Assembly: GCA_026388335.1 (NCBI GenBank)
Contig: JAPLJZ010000067.1
Coordinates: 1 to 45,346 of the forward strand
DNA from: Deltaproteobacteria bacterium
Lineage (GTDB): Bacteria; Desulfobacterota; Syntrophia; Syntrophales; UBA8958
Length of the DNA: 45,346 bases
Direction of reading: 5' to 3'
The position numbers were made by a program, and so were the translations under genes. Positions 36,644 to 45,346 of the stretch are shown in pieces. The notes below the pieces were generated by a model, which did no database searches, was not told where the DNA came from, and worked only from the letters and a program-made list of their open reading frames with translations. Position 1 is the stretch's first letter. The number at the start of each line of letters is the position of its first letter.

Positions 36644-37154
36644 ATGAGTAAATAGTGGTCAGTGAAATGACGACCATCGTAAAGGCGAGAGAGCCTTTTA
36701 CACAAATTCCCGCGATCCGTCCCAAAATCATTCCGTAGCCGGCCCGAAAGGCCGGTTTCATCCGCTGCTGCCTGACCATTTCAACAGTGAACACTCCGGC
36801 GAATCCCCCTAAAAAGGCCCCGGCAATAGCCCCGAAGCCAAGAAAGAAAGGGGTCAGCAGCGTCGCCCCGATCATGCTTCCCAGAATGGACGCCCAGAAC
36901 CCTTTCACAGACAGGCCAAACTGCAAGGCCACAGACATGCCGATAAAAAATTCCAGCGTTTCCGCAAGAATCGCGAGAACTATCATGACCAGGATCACCT
37001 TCCACCCAATGGTATGGAAACCGGTTGCCAGGGCATAGATGATGACGTCGGCCGCAATGAGGATGGTTCCCGGCAGGCCGAAGATGATAGAAAAGAGCCC
37101 CAGGAATAAGACGATAATAAACAGGCTTACGCCCATGATTTCTATGGGAGACAA
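36642..37154 (-). CDS. DUF456-family membrane protein
   Basis: A 170-residue membrane protein of the DUF456 family with about five hydrophobic segments and glycine-rich helices (IFGLPGTILIAADVIIY near residue 25, and FFLGFGAIAGAFLGGFAGVF near residue 105). The function is unknown. The start is TTG at 37154, two bases after the secF stop, with AGAAGG upstream; the first ATG (37136) has no ribosome site. Direct contact with secF suggests cotranscription with secDF. It is an inner membrane protein. Confidence 0.8.
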   Translation of the reverse strand: MSPIEIMGVSLFIIVLFLGLFSIIFGLPGTILIAADVIIYALATGFHTIGWKVILVMIVLAILAETLEFFIGMSVALQFGLSVKGFWASILGSMIGATLLTPFFLGFGAIAGAFLGGFAGVFTVEMVRQQRMKPAFRAGYGMILGRIAGICVKGSLAFTMVVISLTTIYS

Positions 37155-37155
37155 A

Positions 37156-38064
37156 TTATTTTTTCCTTCTCGGGCGCGATGGCCAGTATTTTTCCCAAGC
37201 CAGGACCACGGGACTGGCGATGAACACGGAGGAATAGGTTCCGAAGATTACCCCCACGAGGAGGGCGAAGGCAAAGTCCTTGATCACAGCCCCACCGAAT
37301 ACGTATAGAACCGCCACGACCAGAACTACGGTGAATGAAGTCAGAATGGTCCGGCTCAGGGTCTGGTTGATGCTCTCGTTCATTACCGTAGGCAGGTCCT
37401 TTTTCGCATTTTTAGGGATATTTTCCCGGACACGGTCGAAAACGACAATGGTATCGTGGATGGAGTATCCGATGATGGTCAGCAGGGCCGCGACGATGGT
37501 GAGGGTGAACTCTTTCCCCGTCAGGGAAAAGATCCCCAGGACCACGATGACGTCATGAATGACCCCGACGATGCCGCCGACAGCGAAGCGTAATTCGAAA
37601 CGGAAGGCGATATAGATGAGCATGCCGACCCAGGAGAATAGCACCGCTAAAATGGCTTTTTTTGTCAGATCCTTTCCCACCTTCGGGCCGACAACCTCCA
37701 CCCGCTGGACCTCCAGGTTGCCTTTCCCATAAGCGGCGCTGAGGGCCTCTTCAATACGGCCGGCCAGACCTTTCACGTCCGAAGTTGATTCGGCGGTCCG
37801 GACTACGACCTCATTCACGCCAAAGGGCTGAATGAGGGCGTCCGAGATGCCAATCCCCGTCATAACCTTTCGGATGCTGTCGGCAGATGTATTCTGTTTG
37901 AATTTGATCTGCACGAGGGTGCCCCCCGCAAAATCGATCCCGTAGGTAAATCCCTTCCAAAGAAAGGATACGACGCAAAGCGTTGTCAGCACAAGTGAAA
38001 AGATGACGCACCACTTCATTGCGCCGACGAAATTGATATTGATGCCTGGTTTGACGAGTTCCAT
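37156..38064 (-). CDS. secF: Protein translocase subunit SecF
   Basis: A 302-residue SecF of the RND superfamily with six membrane helices. TM1 (about 18-35) is followed by FTYGIDFAGGTLVQIKF, the first periplasmic signature. The C-terminal half holds GYSIHDTIVVFDRVREN and the ESINQTLSRTILTS stretch typical of SecF. With SecD and YajC it uses the proton gradient to pull exported proteins through SecYEG. AAGGAG is five bases before the ATG, and it starts 12 bases after the secD stop. Length and motifs are normal. Confidence 0.97.
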   Translation of the reverse strand: MELVKPGININFVGAMKWCVIFSLVLTTLCVVSFLWKGFTYGIDFAGGTLVQIKFKQNTSADSIRKVMTGIGISDALIQPFGVNEVVVRTAESTSDVKGLAGRIEEALSAAYGKGNLEVQRVEVVGPKVGKDLTKKAILAVLFSWVGMLIYIAFRFELRFAVGGIVGVIHDVIVVLGIFSLTGKEFTLTIVAALLTIIGYSIHDTIVVFDRVRENIPKNAKKDLPTVMNESINQTLSRTILTSFTVVLVVAVLYVFGGAVIKDFAFALLVGVIFGTYSSVFIASPVVLAWEKYWPSRPRRKK

Positions 38065-38076
38065 GTCTGCTCCTTA

Positions 38077-39681
38077 TTACACGCTAACCTTGGAGATCTT
38101 GCGATTCCAGATAAAATAGTCGAAGATGATTCTGGTAACGAATACCGCCGTAAAGAGACTGGCGACAATACCGACGCTCAGGGTCATGGCAAAACCCTTG
38201 ACCGGCCCCGTTCCGAATCCGAAAAGGAAAAGGCAGGCAATCAGGGCATTGACATTCGTATCCAGAATGGTGAGAAACGCCTTGCCGTATCCCGTTTCCA
38301 CTGCCACCCGGGGCGTTTTTCCAGCCCGGATTTCTTCCCGGATCCTCTCAAAGATCAGCACATTGGCGTCCACCGACATACCGATGATCAGGACAATGCC
38401 GGCGATACCGGGCAGGGTCAGGGTGGCCCGAAATGCTGCGAGAAACCCAAGAAGAAGGACAATATTTAAAATCAGAGCGACATTGGCCACCACCCCGGAG
38501 AGTTTGTAATAGACGATCATGAACAGGGCGACGGCGATTAAACCGATAGCGGCTGCCCAGGAGCCCTTGTCGATGGAATCCTGTCCCAAGGAAGGTCCGA
38601 CAGTCCTTTCCTCCAGGATGGTGACCGGGGCCGGCAGCGCACCCGCCCGGAGAACGATGGACAGGTCTTTGGCCTCGTCCATCGTGAATGAACCGGATAT
38701 CTGAGCGTTGCCGCCGGAAATCCTTTCCTGAATTACCGGGGCGGAATAGACGGCGCCGTCCAGAACGATGGCCATGCGCTTTTTGACGTTTTCTCCCGTA
38801 ATCCGGTCGAAATCCTGGGCGCCCTGGGTATTGAACTTCAGGGAAACGTAGGGTTCGCCAAACCGGTCGCCGACAGCGACCTTGGCGCTTTCAAGGGCGC
38901 TGCCGGTCATGACAGTCTTGGCCTTCAGCAGGATCGGGCTGTTGATGCGGCGTCCCGATTCCCGATCGATCCGGTATTCATAGGCCAACTGACTGCCCTC
39001 GGGGACGTTTCCCCGCACGGCTTCTGCAAGAGGGTGTTCTTCGTCAACGATTTTGAATTCCAGAAGGGCCGTCTTGCCAATGAGGTTTTTCGCCCGTTCC
39101 GTGTCTTTGATGCCGGGCAACTGGATAACGATGCGGTCCTTTCCTTCCGGGATGATTTCCGGCTCGGTAACGCCGAATTGATCAACGCGGTTGCGGATAG
39201 TTTCGAGACTCTGCTCTATGGCGCGTTTTTTGAGTTCCCCGATCCGCTTTTCTTTGATGCGGACGGTGACAGTTTCCCGCCCATCACGGGTCTCGGAGGA
39301 GCCAGCTTCCAGATCAGGGTAGGAATCTTGGAGGATCTTCTCAAATGCCGCCTTGGATTGGCTGTCGGGAAATTCATAGGCTGCGGACAGGTTATTCCCC
39401 GTTCTTTCGACAAACCGGAAACGGACCTTTTTTTCCATGAGGGTCTCTTTCAGGCTTTCCGCAGAACGAGACAGAATGGTTTCCACCGCTTTGTTGGTGT
39501 CTACCTCCAGAACCAGGTGGATGCCCCCCTGAAGGTCGAGACCTAAGGGAATCTTATCTGCCGGAAGATTCTTCTTCCAATATTCCGGCAGATTATCTGT
39601 CAGGGATGGAATGAGATAAAAAAGGGCGGCAAGACAGACCACAACCGTTATGGCCGCCCGGATGCTAATGCTTTTAATCAT
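38077..39681 (-). CDS. secD: Protein translocase subunit SecD
   Basis: A 534-residue SecD. TM1 lies at residues 8-27, followed by GLDLQGGIHLVLEVD. The large periplasmic P1 domain spans about 60-340 (RNRVDQFGVTEPEI, ISGNAQISGSFT), and five helices follow with GMSVDANVLIFERIREE and the final SVGIVASLFTAVFVTR. It works with SecF and YajC in protein export. A ribosome site GAGGTAAGG precedes the ATG. It follows yajC by 57 bp on the minus strand and fits the common tgt-yajC-secD-secF order. Confidence 0.97.
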   Translation of the reverse strand: MIKSISIRAAITVVVCLAALFYLIPSLTDNLPEYWKKNLPADKIPLGLDLQGGIHLVLEVDTNKAVETILSRSAESLKETLMEKKVRFRFVERTGNNLSAAYEFPDSQSKAAFEKILQDSYPDLEAGSSETRDGRETVTVRIKEKRIGELKKRAIEQSLETIRNRVDQFGVTEPEIIPEGKDRIVIQLPGIKDTERAKNLIGKTALLEFKIVDEEHPLAEAVRGNVPEGSQLAYEYRIDRESGRRINSPILLKAKTVMTGSALESAKVAVGDRFGEPYVSLKFNTQGAQDFDRITGENVKKRMAIVLDGAVYSAPVIQERISGGNAQISGSFTMDEAKDLSIVLRAGALPAPVTILEERTVGPSLGQDSIDKGSWAAAIGLIAVALFMIVYYKLSGVVANVALILNIVLLLGFLAAFRATLTLPGIAGIVLIIGMSVDANVLIFERIREEIRAGKTPRVAVETGYGKAFLTILDTNVNALIACLFLFGFGTGPVKGFAMTLSVGIVASLFTAVFVTRIIFDYFIWNRKISKVSV

Positions 39682-39738
39682 GCCTTACCTCGCTTATCGT
39701 TGCTCATCTTTAATTGATGGTTTGCAAGTTTTCATTTC

Positions 39739-40065
39739 TTATTCTTTGCCTGCCTTCTGGAGCACGGCGCCGATGAAGCTTCTCGAAATCTTGATCCTGA
39801 TTTTATCGGCAATCTCAAGGGTAACAATGGCGTCTGTCAATGCGACGACCTTTCCATGAATCCCCCCGGAGGTCACAACCGTATCCCCATGGGCCAGGTT
39901 ATCGAGCATGGACTTCAATTCCTTCTGTTTCTGCTGTTGTGGCCGGATGAGGAGAAAATAAAAGATGGCGAACAGAATCGCCATCACCAACATGAAACTC
40001 CAGTCTCCTCCGGCCCCCGGCATACCGCCGCCTATTCCCCCCATCGCATAAGCTGTATCGATCAA
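39739..40065 (-). CDS. yajC: YajC, SecDF-associated preprotein translocase subunit
   Basis: A 108-residue YajC with one membrane helix (about residues 22-43, ending FYFLLIRPQQQKQKE, the family signature) and a cytosolic domain with GDTVVTSGGIHGKV. The start is TTG at 40065 with AAGGAGG nine bases upstream; the next ATG (MGGIGG) would remove the normal N terminus but is possible. YajC binds SecDF and SecYEG. It sits between tgt and secD, as in many proteobacteria. It is an inner membrane protein. Confidence 0.95.
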   Translation of the reverse strand: MIDTAYAMGGIGGGMPGAGGDWSFMLVMAILFAIFYFLLIRPQQQKQKELKSMLDNLAHGDTVVTSGGIHGKVVALTDAIVTLEIADKIRIKISRSFIGAVLQKAGKE

Positions 40066-40133
40066 TTACCTTTCCTCCTTAATTTGAATCCCCCCCCATC
40101 GACTCATACTACGGGAGAGGATTATTTCCTTTC

Positions 40134-41144
<1,011 letters not shown>

Positions 41145-41218
41145 TTAATCCCTATTATTAACTCCCTGAAGGACAAGACTGACGCCTAGATCTTCATAAT
41201 ACACAAACAAAATGGAGG

Positions 41219-42256
41219 TTACGTTATGAGCATGCAATCGCCGTAACTGTAAAAACGGTAACCCATACCGATGGCCTGCCGGTAAGCTGATTCAATCTGC
41301 TGCTTTCCTCCGAACGCGCAAGTCAGGAGGTACAGAGAAGATTTCGGAAGATGGAAATTAGTCAGAAGGGCCTGTACCCGTTTGAATCGATAGCCCGGAT
41401 ATACATACAATGATGTCCATCCCGATGCAGGCTTTAGCCGTCCCTTGTCATCCGCAACTGTTTCCATTACCCGGGTTGCCGTCGTCCCGACGGTAACCAC
41501 CCGCAAGGCGCTGTTGATTATTTCGGCGGATTCCCCGCTGATTTCGAAATATTCTGCCTCCATTTCATGGTCCTCGATATCCGTTGCCGTGATGGGTAGA
41601 AATGTCCCATAGCCGACATGGAGCGTGACAGGAGCAACGCGGATGCCCTTGTCTCGAAGATTAGCCAAGACGGCGGGGGAAAAGTGAAAACCTGCCGTCG
41701 GGGCCGCCACGGAACCAGGAACCCGCGCGTAAACCGTCTGGTACCGGTCCAGGTCGTAAGCCGCCTCTTCCCGATCTTTATCTCTCTTGATGTAAGGAGG
41801 CAGGGGCGCCCGGCCATGGTTGCGCAGAAAATCCGAAAAGGAGCCGGAACAAGAAAAGCAGACCCGCCACTTTTTATCAGATAGCCGGTCCACGACGATA
41901 CCTTCCGCGTCTTGAGCAAAGCAAATCCTGGTCCCGATCCGCATCCGTTTTGCCGGTTTGAGGAGTACGTCCCACGCCTCTTCCCCCCCGGAGTCCCGGC
42001 TTTTTGAGAGCAGGAGGATTTCGATCTGTCCTCCGCTGTCTTTATTTCCCGTTAGCCGCGCCGGAATTACCTGGGAATCATTTATAACCACTACGTCCCC
42101 GGCTCTGAGATGGTGAGGAAAATCATAAAAATGGTGATGGTGGTTCTGCCCGGTTCCAGTATCCATGACGAGCATCCGTGAGTGATCGCGTTTCTCCAGG
42201 GGCGCCTGGGCGATCGATGCTGACGGCAGCTCGTACGCAAATTCCGACAGCTTCAT
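41219..42256 (-). CDS. queA: S-adenosylmethionine:tRNA ribosyltransferase-isomerase
   Basis: A 345-residue QueA that transfers the ribosyl part of SAM to preQ1 in tRNA, giving epoxyqueuosine. Family motifs in order: FAYELPSASIAQAPLEKRDHSRML, VVVINDSQVIPARL, AAPTAGFHFSP, VTLHVGYGTFLPI, and LLTNFHLPKSSLYLLTCAFGG with YRFYSYGDCMLI at the end. Length is normal and no defect is visible, unlike tgt downstream. The ATG overlaps the stop of the DUF2065 gene by four bases (ATGA). It is cytoplasmic. Confidence 0.96.
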   Translation of the reverse strand: MKLSEFAYELPSASIAQAPLEKRDHSRMLVMDTGTGQNHHHHFYDFPHHLRAGDVVVINDSQVIPARLTGNKDSGGQIEILLLSKSRDSGGEEAWDVLLKPAKRMRIGTRICFAQDAEGIVVDRLSDKKWRVCFSCSGSFSDFLRNHGRAPLPPYIKRDKDREEAAYDLDRYQTVYARVPGSVAAPTAGFHFSPAVLANLRDKGIRVAPVTLHVGYGTFLPITATDIEDHEMEAEYFEISGESAEIINSALRVVTVGTTATRVMETVADDKGRLKPASGWTSLYVYPGYRFKRVQALLTNFHLPKSSLYLLTCAFGGKQQIESAYRQAIGMGYRFYSYGDCMLIT

Positions 42257-42441
42257 TCAGTTCTTCCAAAATAGACGAGCACGAGCCCCGCAATAATGGC
42301 GGCCAATCCCATGATGCGCAGGGAGGAATCGGGTACCTCCGCCATCTTGGCAAGATAAACCTTGAGCCTTTCCGGGAAAGCGAAGTAGGGGAGGCCTTCA
42401 ATGATAAAGACCATGCCTAAGACACAGAGAAAAAATTTCAT
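42253..42441 (-). CDS. DUF2065 (YjeT-like) small membrane protein
   Basis: A 62-residue protein with two hydrophobic helices (about 2-20 and 41-58) linked by PYFAFPERLKVYLAKMAEVPDSSLRIMG, the DUF2065 pattern. The function is unknown; a homologue is found next to hfl genes in E. coli. The ATG at 42441 has GAGGAG upstream. It is the first gene of the DUF2065-queA-tgt run, overlapping queA by four bases, with a candidate promoter at 42463-42491. Confidence 0.85.
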   Translation of the reverse strand: MKFFLCVLGMVFIIEGLPYFAFPERLKVYLAKMAEVPDSSLRIMGLAAIIAGLVLVYFGRTE

Positions 42442-42462
42442 AAACCACTCCTCACGGAGGCC

Positions 42463-42491
42463 CTTCTAACACATTCAAATATCCGTGACAA
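42463..42491 (-). promoter_or_regulatory. Candidate promoter for DUF2065-queA-tgt
   Basis: On the minus strand TTGTCA (42491-42486, five of six), a 17-base spacer and TAGAAG (42468-42463, four of six). The start point would be about 15 bases before the DUF2065 start codon, which leaves room for its GAGGAG site only if it starts near 42456. Confidence 0.4.
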
Positions 42492-42519
42492 TGACCAGGC
42501 GTCATTTTTTACAAAATAC

Positions 42520-42546
42520 TTGACACTAAGGAACGTTTCATATACG
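42520..42546 (+). promoter_or_regulatory. Candidate promoter for the acyl-CoA carboxyltransferase operon
   Basis: A perfect TTGACA at 42520-42525 is followed by TATACG at 42541 (15-base spacer) or TACGTA at 42543 (17-base spacer). Neither -10 box is ideal. The leader to the ATG at 42724 would be about 170 nt; it holds a GGAAC/GTTCC hairpin near 42598-42615 but no ORF that I can support. Confidence 0.4.
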
Positions 42547-42723
42547 TAAATCCGGTTTTACCGGGTCATCGATTTTCTACCCCAATGAGCTACGACAGGG
42601 AACAAGGGCGTTCCTTCCGACGACGAGAAAACCTCGCGATTTCTGCAAAGAGGCTTGAATAAGGTGGAAAGGTCTAACGCCATGAAACTGGATGATTCAT
42701 CCAATAAATAGGAGGAGGTAGGT

Positions 42724-44403
42724 ATGGCAGAAGAAGAAAAAAAACCAAGGTTGACAAGGGCTGAAAGACTGGAGAAAGATCGGGAAAAGAATATTCAGCA
42801 TTGGTTGGAGCAGGACGAACTCCTGTTCAAACACCGGAATGAGGCTTTCAACATCGGCGGGGACGAACAGGTAGCGCGTCTGGCCAAGCAGAACAAGAAG
42901 CCCATGCGTCAGCTCATTTCACAGCTTATCGATCCGGGCACGGAATTCTTTGAGGTAAGTCTGGATGCGGGCTATGACATCGGTAAAAAGCGCCTCTACG
43001 GCGGCGAGATCTATCAGTCGGAAAAACGCGGTAACATCCCCGGTGGTGGTATGGTTACTGGTGTCGGTGTCGTACACGGCAAGGACTGCATGATCTTCGC
43101 CAATGAGAACCGCTATGCGGCGGGGACCTATTTTCCCATCACCCTGAAGAAGCACATGCGGGCCCAGGCCATCGCCGAGGCCTCACGGCTTCCCTGTATT
43201 TACATCGCCGATTCCGGCGGCATCAATTTACCCCTGCAGATCGGATGTTTTGCTGACGACGGTCATTTCGGCAGCATGTTCTATAACATGTGCCGCATGT
43301 CCGCCATGGGGATCAAGCAGTTCACCCTTTCCACGGGCGGCAATACGGCCGGCGGCGCCTACATCGTTTATCTGGCCACGGAATCCATCATGATCGAGAA
43401 GATGTCCTTTGCCTTCCTGGCCGGTCCCCCCATGGTCAAGTCGGCCATCGGCGAGACCGTTTCTCCCGAGGATCTGGGTGGCGCCTATGTCCACACCCAG
43501 CACTCCGGCGGTTGCGATCACATCGTCCGCACCCAGGATGAGGGCATCCAGAAGATTCGCGACATAATGGAGTTCGAGCCTTCCCAGCAGTTGTACATCG
43601 ATCGCCGCGAGACGAGAGAGCCGAAATTCGACTTCAAAGAGATGATGCGCGCCACCCCCACGGACACGTATCAGTACATCAACATTAAAGACACGATCAA
43701 GTGCCTTGCCGACGACAGTTATTTCCATGAGTACAAACCGACCTATGGCCCCGGCCGTGGCGATTCCGTCGTTTGCGGCAAGATGTGGATGAAGGGCATT
43801 CCGGTCGGCGTCGTAGCCTCCAACGCCAGCGGCGTCATTTATATCGATGCGGCAAGGAAGGCGACCGAGTGGATGATCCGTTGCGGCAATTCCAATCTGC
43901 CCGTCCTGTTCCTCCAGGGTTCCCCCGGTTACATGGTCGGCAAGGCGGAAGAGTGGGGCGGTATCGGCAAGTATGGATCAGACATGGTCCGGGCCTGCAG
44001 TTGCCTCATGTCTCCCAAGGTGACCTACGTAGTCGGTCCCGACCACGGCGCCGCCAACTACGGTATGAATGGCCGGGCCTTCAAGTCGAGATTCGCTTTC
44101 ACGAACATGCGGGGCCGCACGACCGTCATGTCCGGTGAGACGGCGGGTTTTATCGTGGAAACGGTGCGCCGGAAAAATATCGAAGCCAAGGGACTGCCGG
44201 TCAATGAAGATGAAATGACCCAGTTCCGTCAGATGATGAGAGACACTTACGACGCCGAAGGGCATCCCTTCTATACGGGCTCGCTTATATTCCACGACGG
44301 CGTCATCGCCTTCAGCGAAGCCCGCGACAAGATCGCCCGGGCCTTTGAAATCGCCCTGCGAGTTCCTGTTGCCCATTCCGATTGGGGCGACCTGAAGCTG
44401 TAG
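42724..44403 (+). CDS. Acyl-CoA carboxyltransferase, probable glutaconyl-CoA decarboxylase alpha subunit
   Basis: A 559-residue biotin-dependent carboxyltransferase with two crotonase-like halves. Visible are GGGMVTGVGVVHGKDCMIFANE, YIADSGGINLPLQ, STGGNTAGGAYIVYLATESIMI (first oxyanion hole), GGAYVHTQHSGGCDH, and in the second half FLQGSPGYMVGKAEEWGGIGKYGSDMV and GPDHGAANYGMNGRAF. The family moves CO2 between biotin and acyl-CoA: glutaconyl-CoA decarboxylase GcdA, methylcrotonyl-CoA and geranyl-CoA carboxylases. In a syntroph with a hydratase next door, a GcdA-type decarboxylation to crotonyl-CoA is most likely, but no membrane Na+ pump subunit or biotin carrier is in view. GGAGGAGG precedes the ATG. 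First gene of the operon, cytoplasmic. Confidence 0.88.
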   Translation: MAEEEKKPRLTRAERLEKDREKNIQHWLEQDELLFKHRNEAFNIGGDEQVARLAKQNKKPMRQLISQLIDPGTEFFEVSLDAGYDIGKKRLYGGEIYQSEKRGNIPGGGMVTGVGVVHGKDCMIFANENRYAAGTYFPITLKKHMRAQAIAEASRLPCIYIADSGGINLPLQIGCFADDGHFGSMFYNMCRMSAMGIKQFTLSTGGNTAGGAYIVYLATESIMIEKMSFAFLAGPPMVKSAIGETVSPEDLGGAYVHTQHSGGCDHIVRTQDEGIQKIRDIMEFEPSQQLYIDRRETREPKFDFKEMMRATPTDTYQYINIKDTIKCLADDSYFHEYKPTYGPGRGDSVVCGKMWMKGIPVGVVASNASGVIYIDAARKATEWMIRCGNSNLPVLFLQGSPGYMVGKAEEWGGIGKYGSDMVRACSCLMSPKVTYVVGPDHGAANYGMNGRAFKSRFAFTNMRGRTTVMSGETAGFIVETVRRKNIEAKGLPVNEDEMTQFRQMMRDTYDAEGHPFYTGSLIFHDGVIAFSEARDKIARAFEIALRVPVAHSDWGDLKL

Positions 44404-44432
44404 TTCTGTTTCCACGAGAGAGGAGGAAAAAC

Positions 44433-45233
44433 ATGTCTGATGTTTTATTAAAGGAAAGGACCGAAGACGGCATCCTGATTCTCACCTTGAATCGCCCGGA
44501 TGCCATGAACTGTTTCAACTTTGACCTCTTGGCGGTCCTTGCGGACACGATCCGGGAAGCCAATTTCGATATGGATCTCCGTTGCATCATCATCACTGGT
44601 TGCAAAGCCGGTGATGAGCCCAAGAAGTGGTCATTTTCCACGGGGGCTGACCTAAAGGAGAGAAGGAACCTGACGCAGGATCAGGTTCGCCGCTTCATCT
44701 TCACAATCAGGAACACTTTCACGGCGGTAGAGCAGGTGCGGGTGCCCGTCATCGCAGCCATCAACGGCTTTGCCTTCGGTGGCGGTACGGAGCTTGCGTT
44801 AGCCTGCGACATCCGCATCGCGTCTTCAAATGTCCTCATGGGGCTGACAGAGACTTCTCTGGCCATCATCCCCGGGGCCGGTGGCACGCAGCGCCTGCCG
44901 AGAATCGTCGGCGTCGCCAAAGCCAAGGAGCTTATCTACACGGCCCGCCGGTTCAACGCCCAGACGGCCCTGGATATCGGTCTTGTCAGTAAGGTTGTTG
45001 AACCCGATAAAATCATGGACGCAGCTCTCGAGTTAGCGAGGGAGATTGCCAAGAATGGCCCCATCGGCGTGGCCCAGGCCAAGTTTGCCCTCAACTATGG
45101 CATGGAGGCAAGCCTTGGCGTCGCCCTGCCTTTGGAATCGAAGGCTTATGAAGTAACTATCCCGACGAAGGACCGCCTGGAAGCCCTGGCTGCCTTCGTG
45201 GAAAAGCGGAAGCCTGTTTTTAAGGGTGAGTAA
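44433..45233 (+). CDS. Enoyl-CoA hydratase (crotonase)
   Basis: A 266-residue crotonase. Both catalytic glutamates are kept: one in GFAFGGGTELALACDI near residue 126 and one in GLTETSLAIIPGAGGTQRL near residue 148. The oxyanion-hole motif is FSTGADLKERR near residue 70. It should add water to a 2-enoyl-CoA, for instance crotonyl-CoA to 3-hydroxybutyryl-CoA. That fits as the step after the carboxyltransferase encoded 29 bp upstream. The ATG at 44433 follows AGAGGAGG at seven bases. Compare the crotonase at 677, which lacks both glutamates. Confidence 0.94.
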   Translation: MSDVLLKERTEDGILILTLNRPDAMNCFNFDLLAVLADTIREANFDMDLRCIIITGCKAGDEPKKWSFSTGADLKERRNLTQDQVRRFIFTIRNTFTAVEQVRVPVIAAINGFAFGGGTELALACDIRIASSNVLMGLTETSLAIIPGAGGTQRLPRIVGVAKAKELIYTARRFNAQTALDIGLVSKVVEPDKIMDAALELAREIAKNGPIGVAQAKFALNYGMEASLGVALPLESKAYEVTIPTKDRLEALAAFVEKRKPVFKGE

Positions 45234-45249
45234 TTGATGGATTAACGAT

Positions 45250-45284
45250 TTCCCCTTCTCCATCCTGCCGCCGGAGGAGGGGAA
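45250..45284 (+). terminator. Hairpin after the enoyl-CoA hydratase gene
   Basis: TTCCCCTTCTCC and GGAGGAGGGGAA pair over 12 positions with one mismatch, followed by a TTTAATCTT run. It lies between the hydratase and the next gene start at 45333, so it may be a partial terminator or a processing site that lowers expression downstream. Confidence 0.5.
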
Positions 45285-45332
45285 TTTAATCTTAACCAGG
45301 CACTAAACTAGATCAAGGAGGATATATTTTTT

Positions 45333-45346
45333 ATGGCGACAGAGTA
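45333..45346 (+). CDS. Start of a next gene, cut by window edge
   Basis: AAGGAGGA at 45315-45322 is followed ten bases later by ATG at 45333 and the codons for M-A-T-E before the window ends. It is on the same strand as the carboxyltransferase and hydratase genes. The product cannot be told. Confidence 0.55.

Overview
The window looks like chromosomal core sequence from a deltaproteobacterium (Desulfobacterota) of the Syntrophales kind, for example a relative of Syntrophus or Smithella. The reasons are the moderate GC, a decarboxylase-type acyl-CoA carboxyltransferase next to crotonases, an oxygen-defence cluster typical of anaerobes (flavodiiron protein, rubredoxin, rubrerythrin), an Aquifex-type aconitase next to a eukaryote-like isocitrate dehydrogenase, and the order queA-tgt-yajC-secD-secF. 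The assignment is inferred from gene content; no database was searched. I saw no rRNA, tRNA, CRISPR array, insertion sequence or prophage.

Layout. 1-2312: an incomplete metallo-beta-lactamase-fold gene (minus), a divergent crotonase, then three small genes (a 52-aa ORF with a TTG start, a 65-aa basic protein, a glycine-rich RRM protein). 2317-2540: a relic of rlmN. 2662-8115 (minus): a two-component operon of membrane sensor kinase, single-domain response regulator and PAS hybrid kinase. 8116-8630: a hairpin element and a CYTH-domain relic. 8631-12912 (minus): acn-idh-rlmN. 13062-13998 (minus): a broken LysM-NlpC/P60 gene. 14308-21890 (plus): a long run of mtgA, flavodiiron protein, hemopexin-repeat protein, rubredoxin, rubrerythrin, membrane protein, mutS and mltB-like transglycosylase. 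21980-30894 (minus): GAF-GspE ATPase, glyS, glyQ, recO, pyrC, pyrB, pyrR; the pyr genes are preceded by a promoter and a PyrR-type attenuator. 31237-33016: a broken small ORF and a phospholipase-D lipoprotein. 33346-35923 (plus): an MgtE-N/CBS protein followed by an atypical Nramp transporter. 35943-42441 (minus): lepB, DUF456, secF, secD, yajC, tgt, queA, DUF2065. 42724-45346 (plus): acyl-CoA carboxyltransferase, enoyl-CoA hydratase and the first codons of a third gene.

How the genes fit together. The carboxyltransferase and hydratase fit the lower aromatic/glutaryl-CoA/crotonyl-CoA pathway of syntrophs, and acn-idh supply 2-oxoglutarate. Flavodiiron protein, rubredoxin and rubrerythrin reduce O2 and peroxide. 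pyrRBC make and control pyrimidines. QueA and Tgt make queuosine, and YajC-SecDF with LepB serve protein export.

The most notable points are these. (1) tgt lacks about 28 residues in frame, including the segment that carries the catalytic aspartate nucleophile. (2) The NlpC/P60 gene lost its catalytic-cysteine segment and is frameshifted. (3) A second rlmN copy lacks its whole catalytic core. (4) An Nramp-family transporter has the metal-site motifs changed to DNDA and APW, and it sits next to an MgtE-like Mg-sensing protein that has no transmembrane part; this suggests a two-gene magnesium uptake unit. (5) An exported four-bladed hemopexin-like protein sits inside the oxygen-defence operon.
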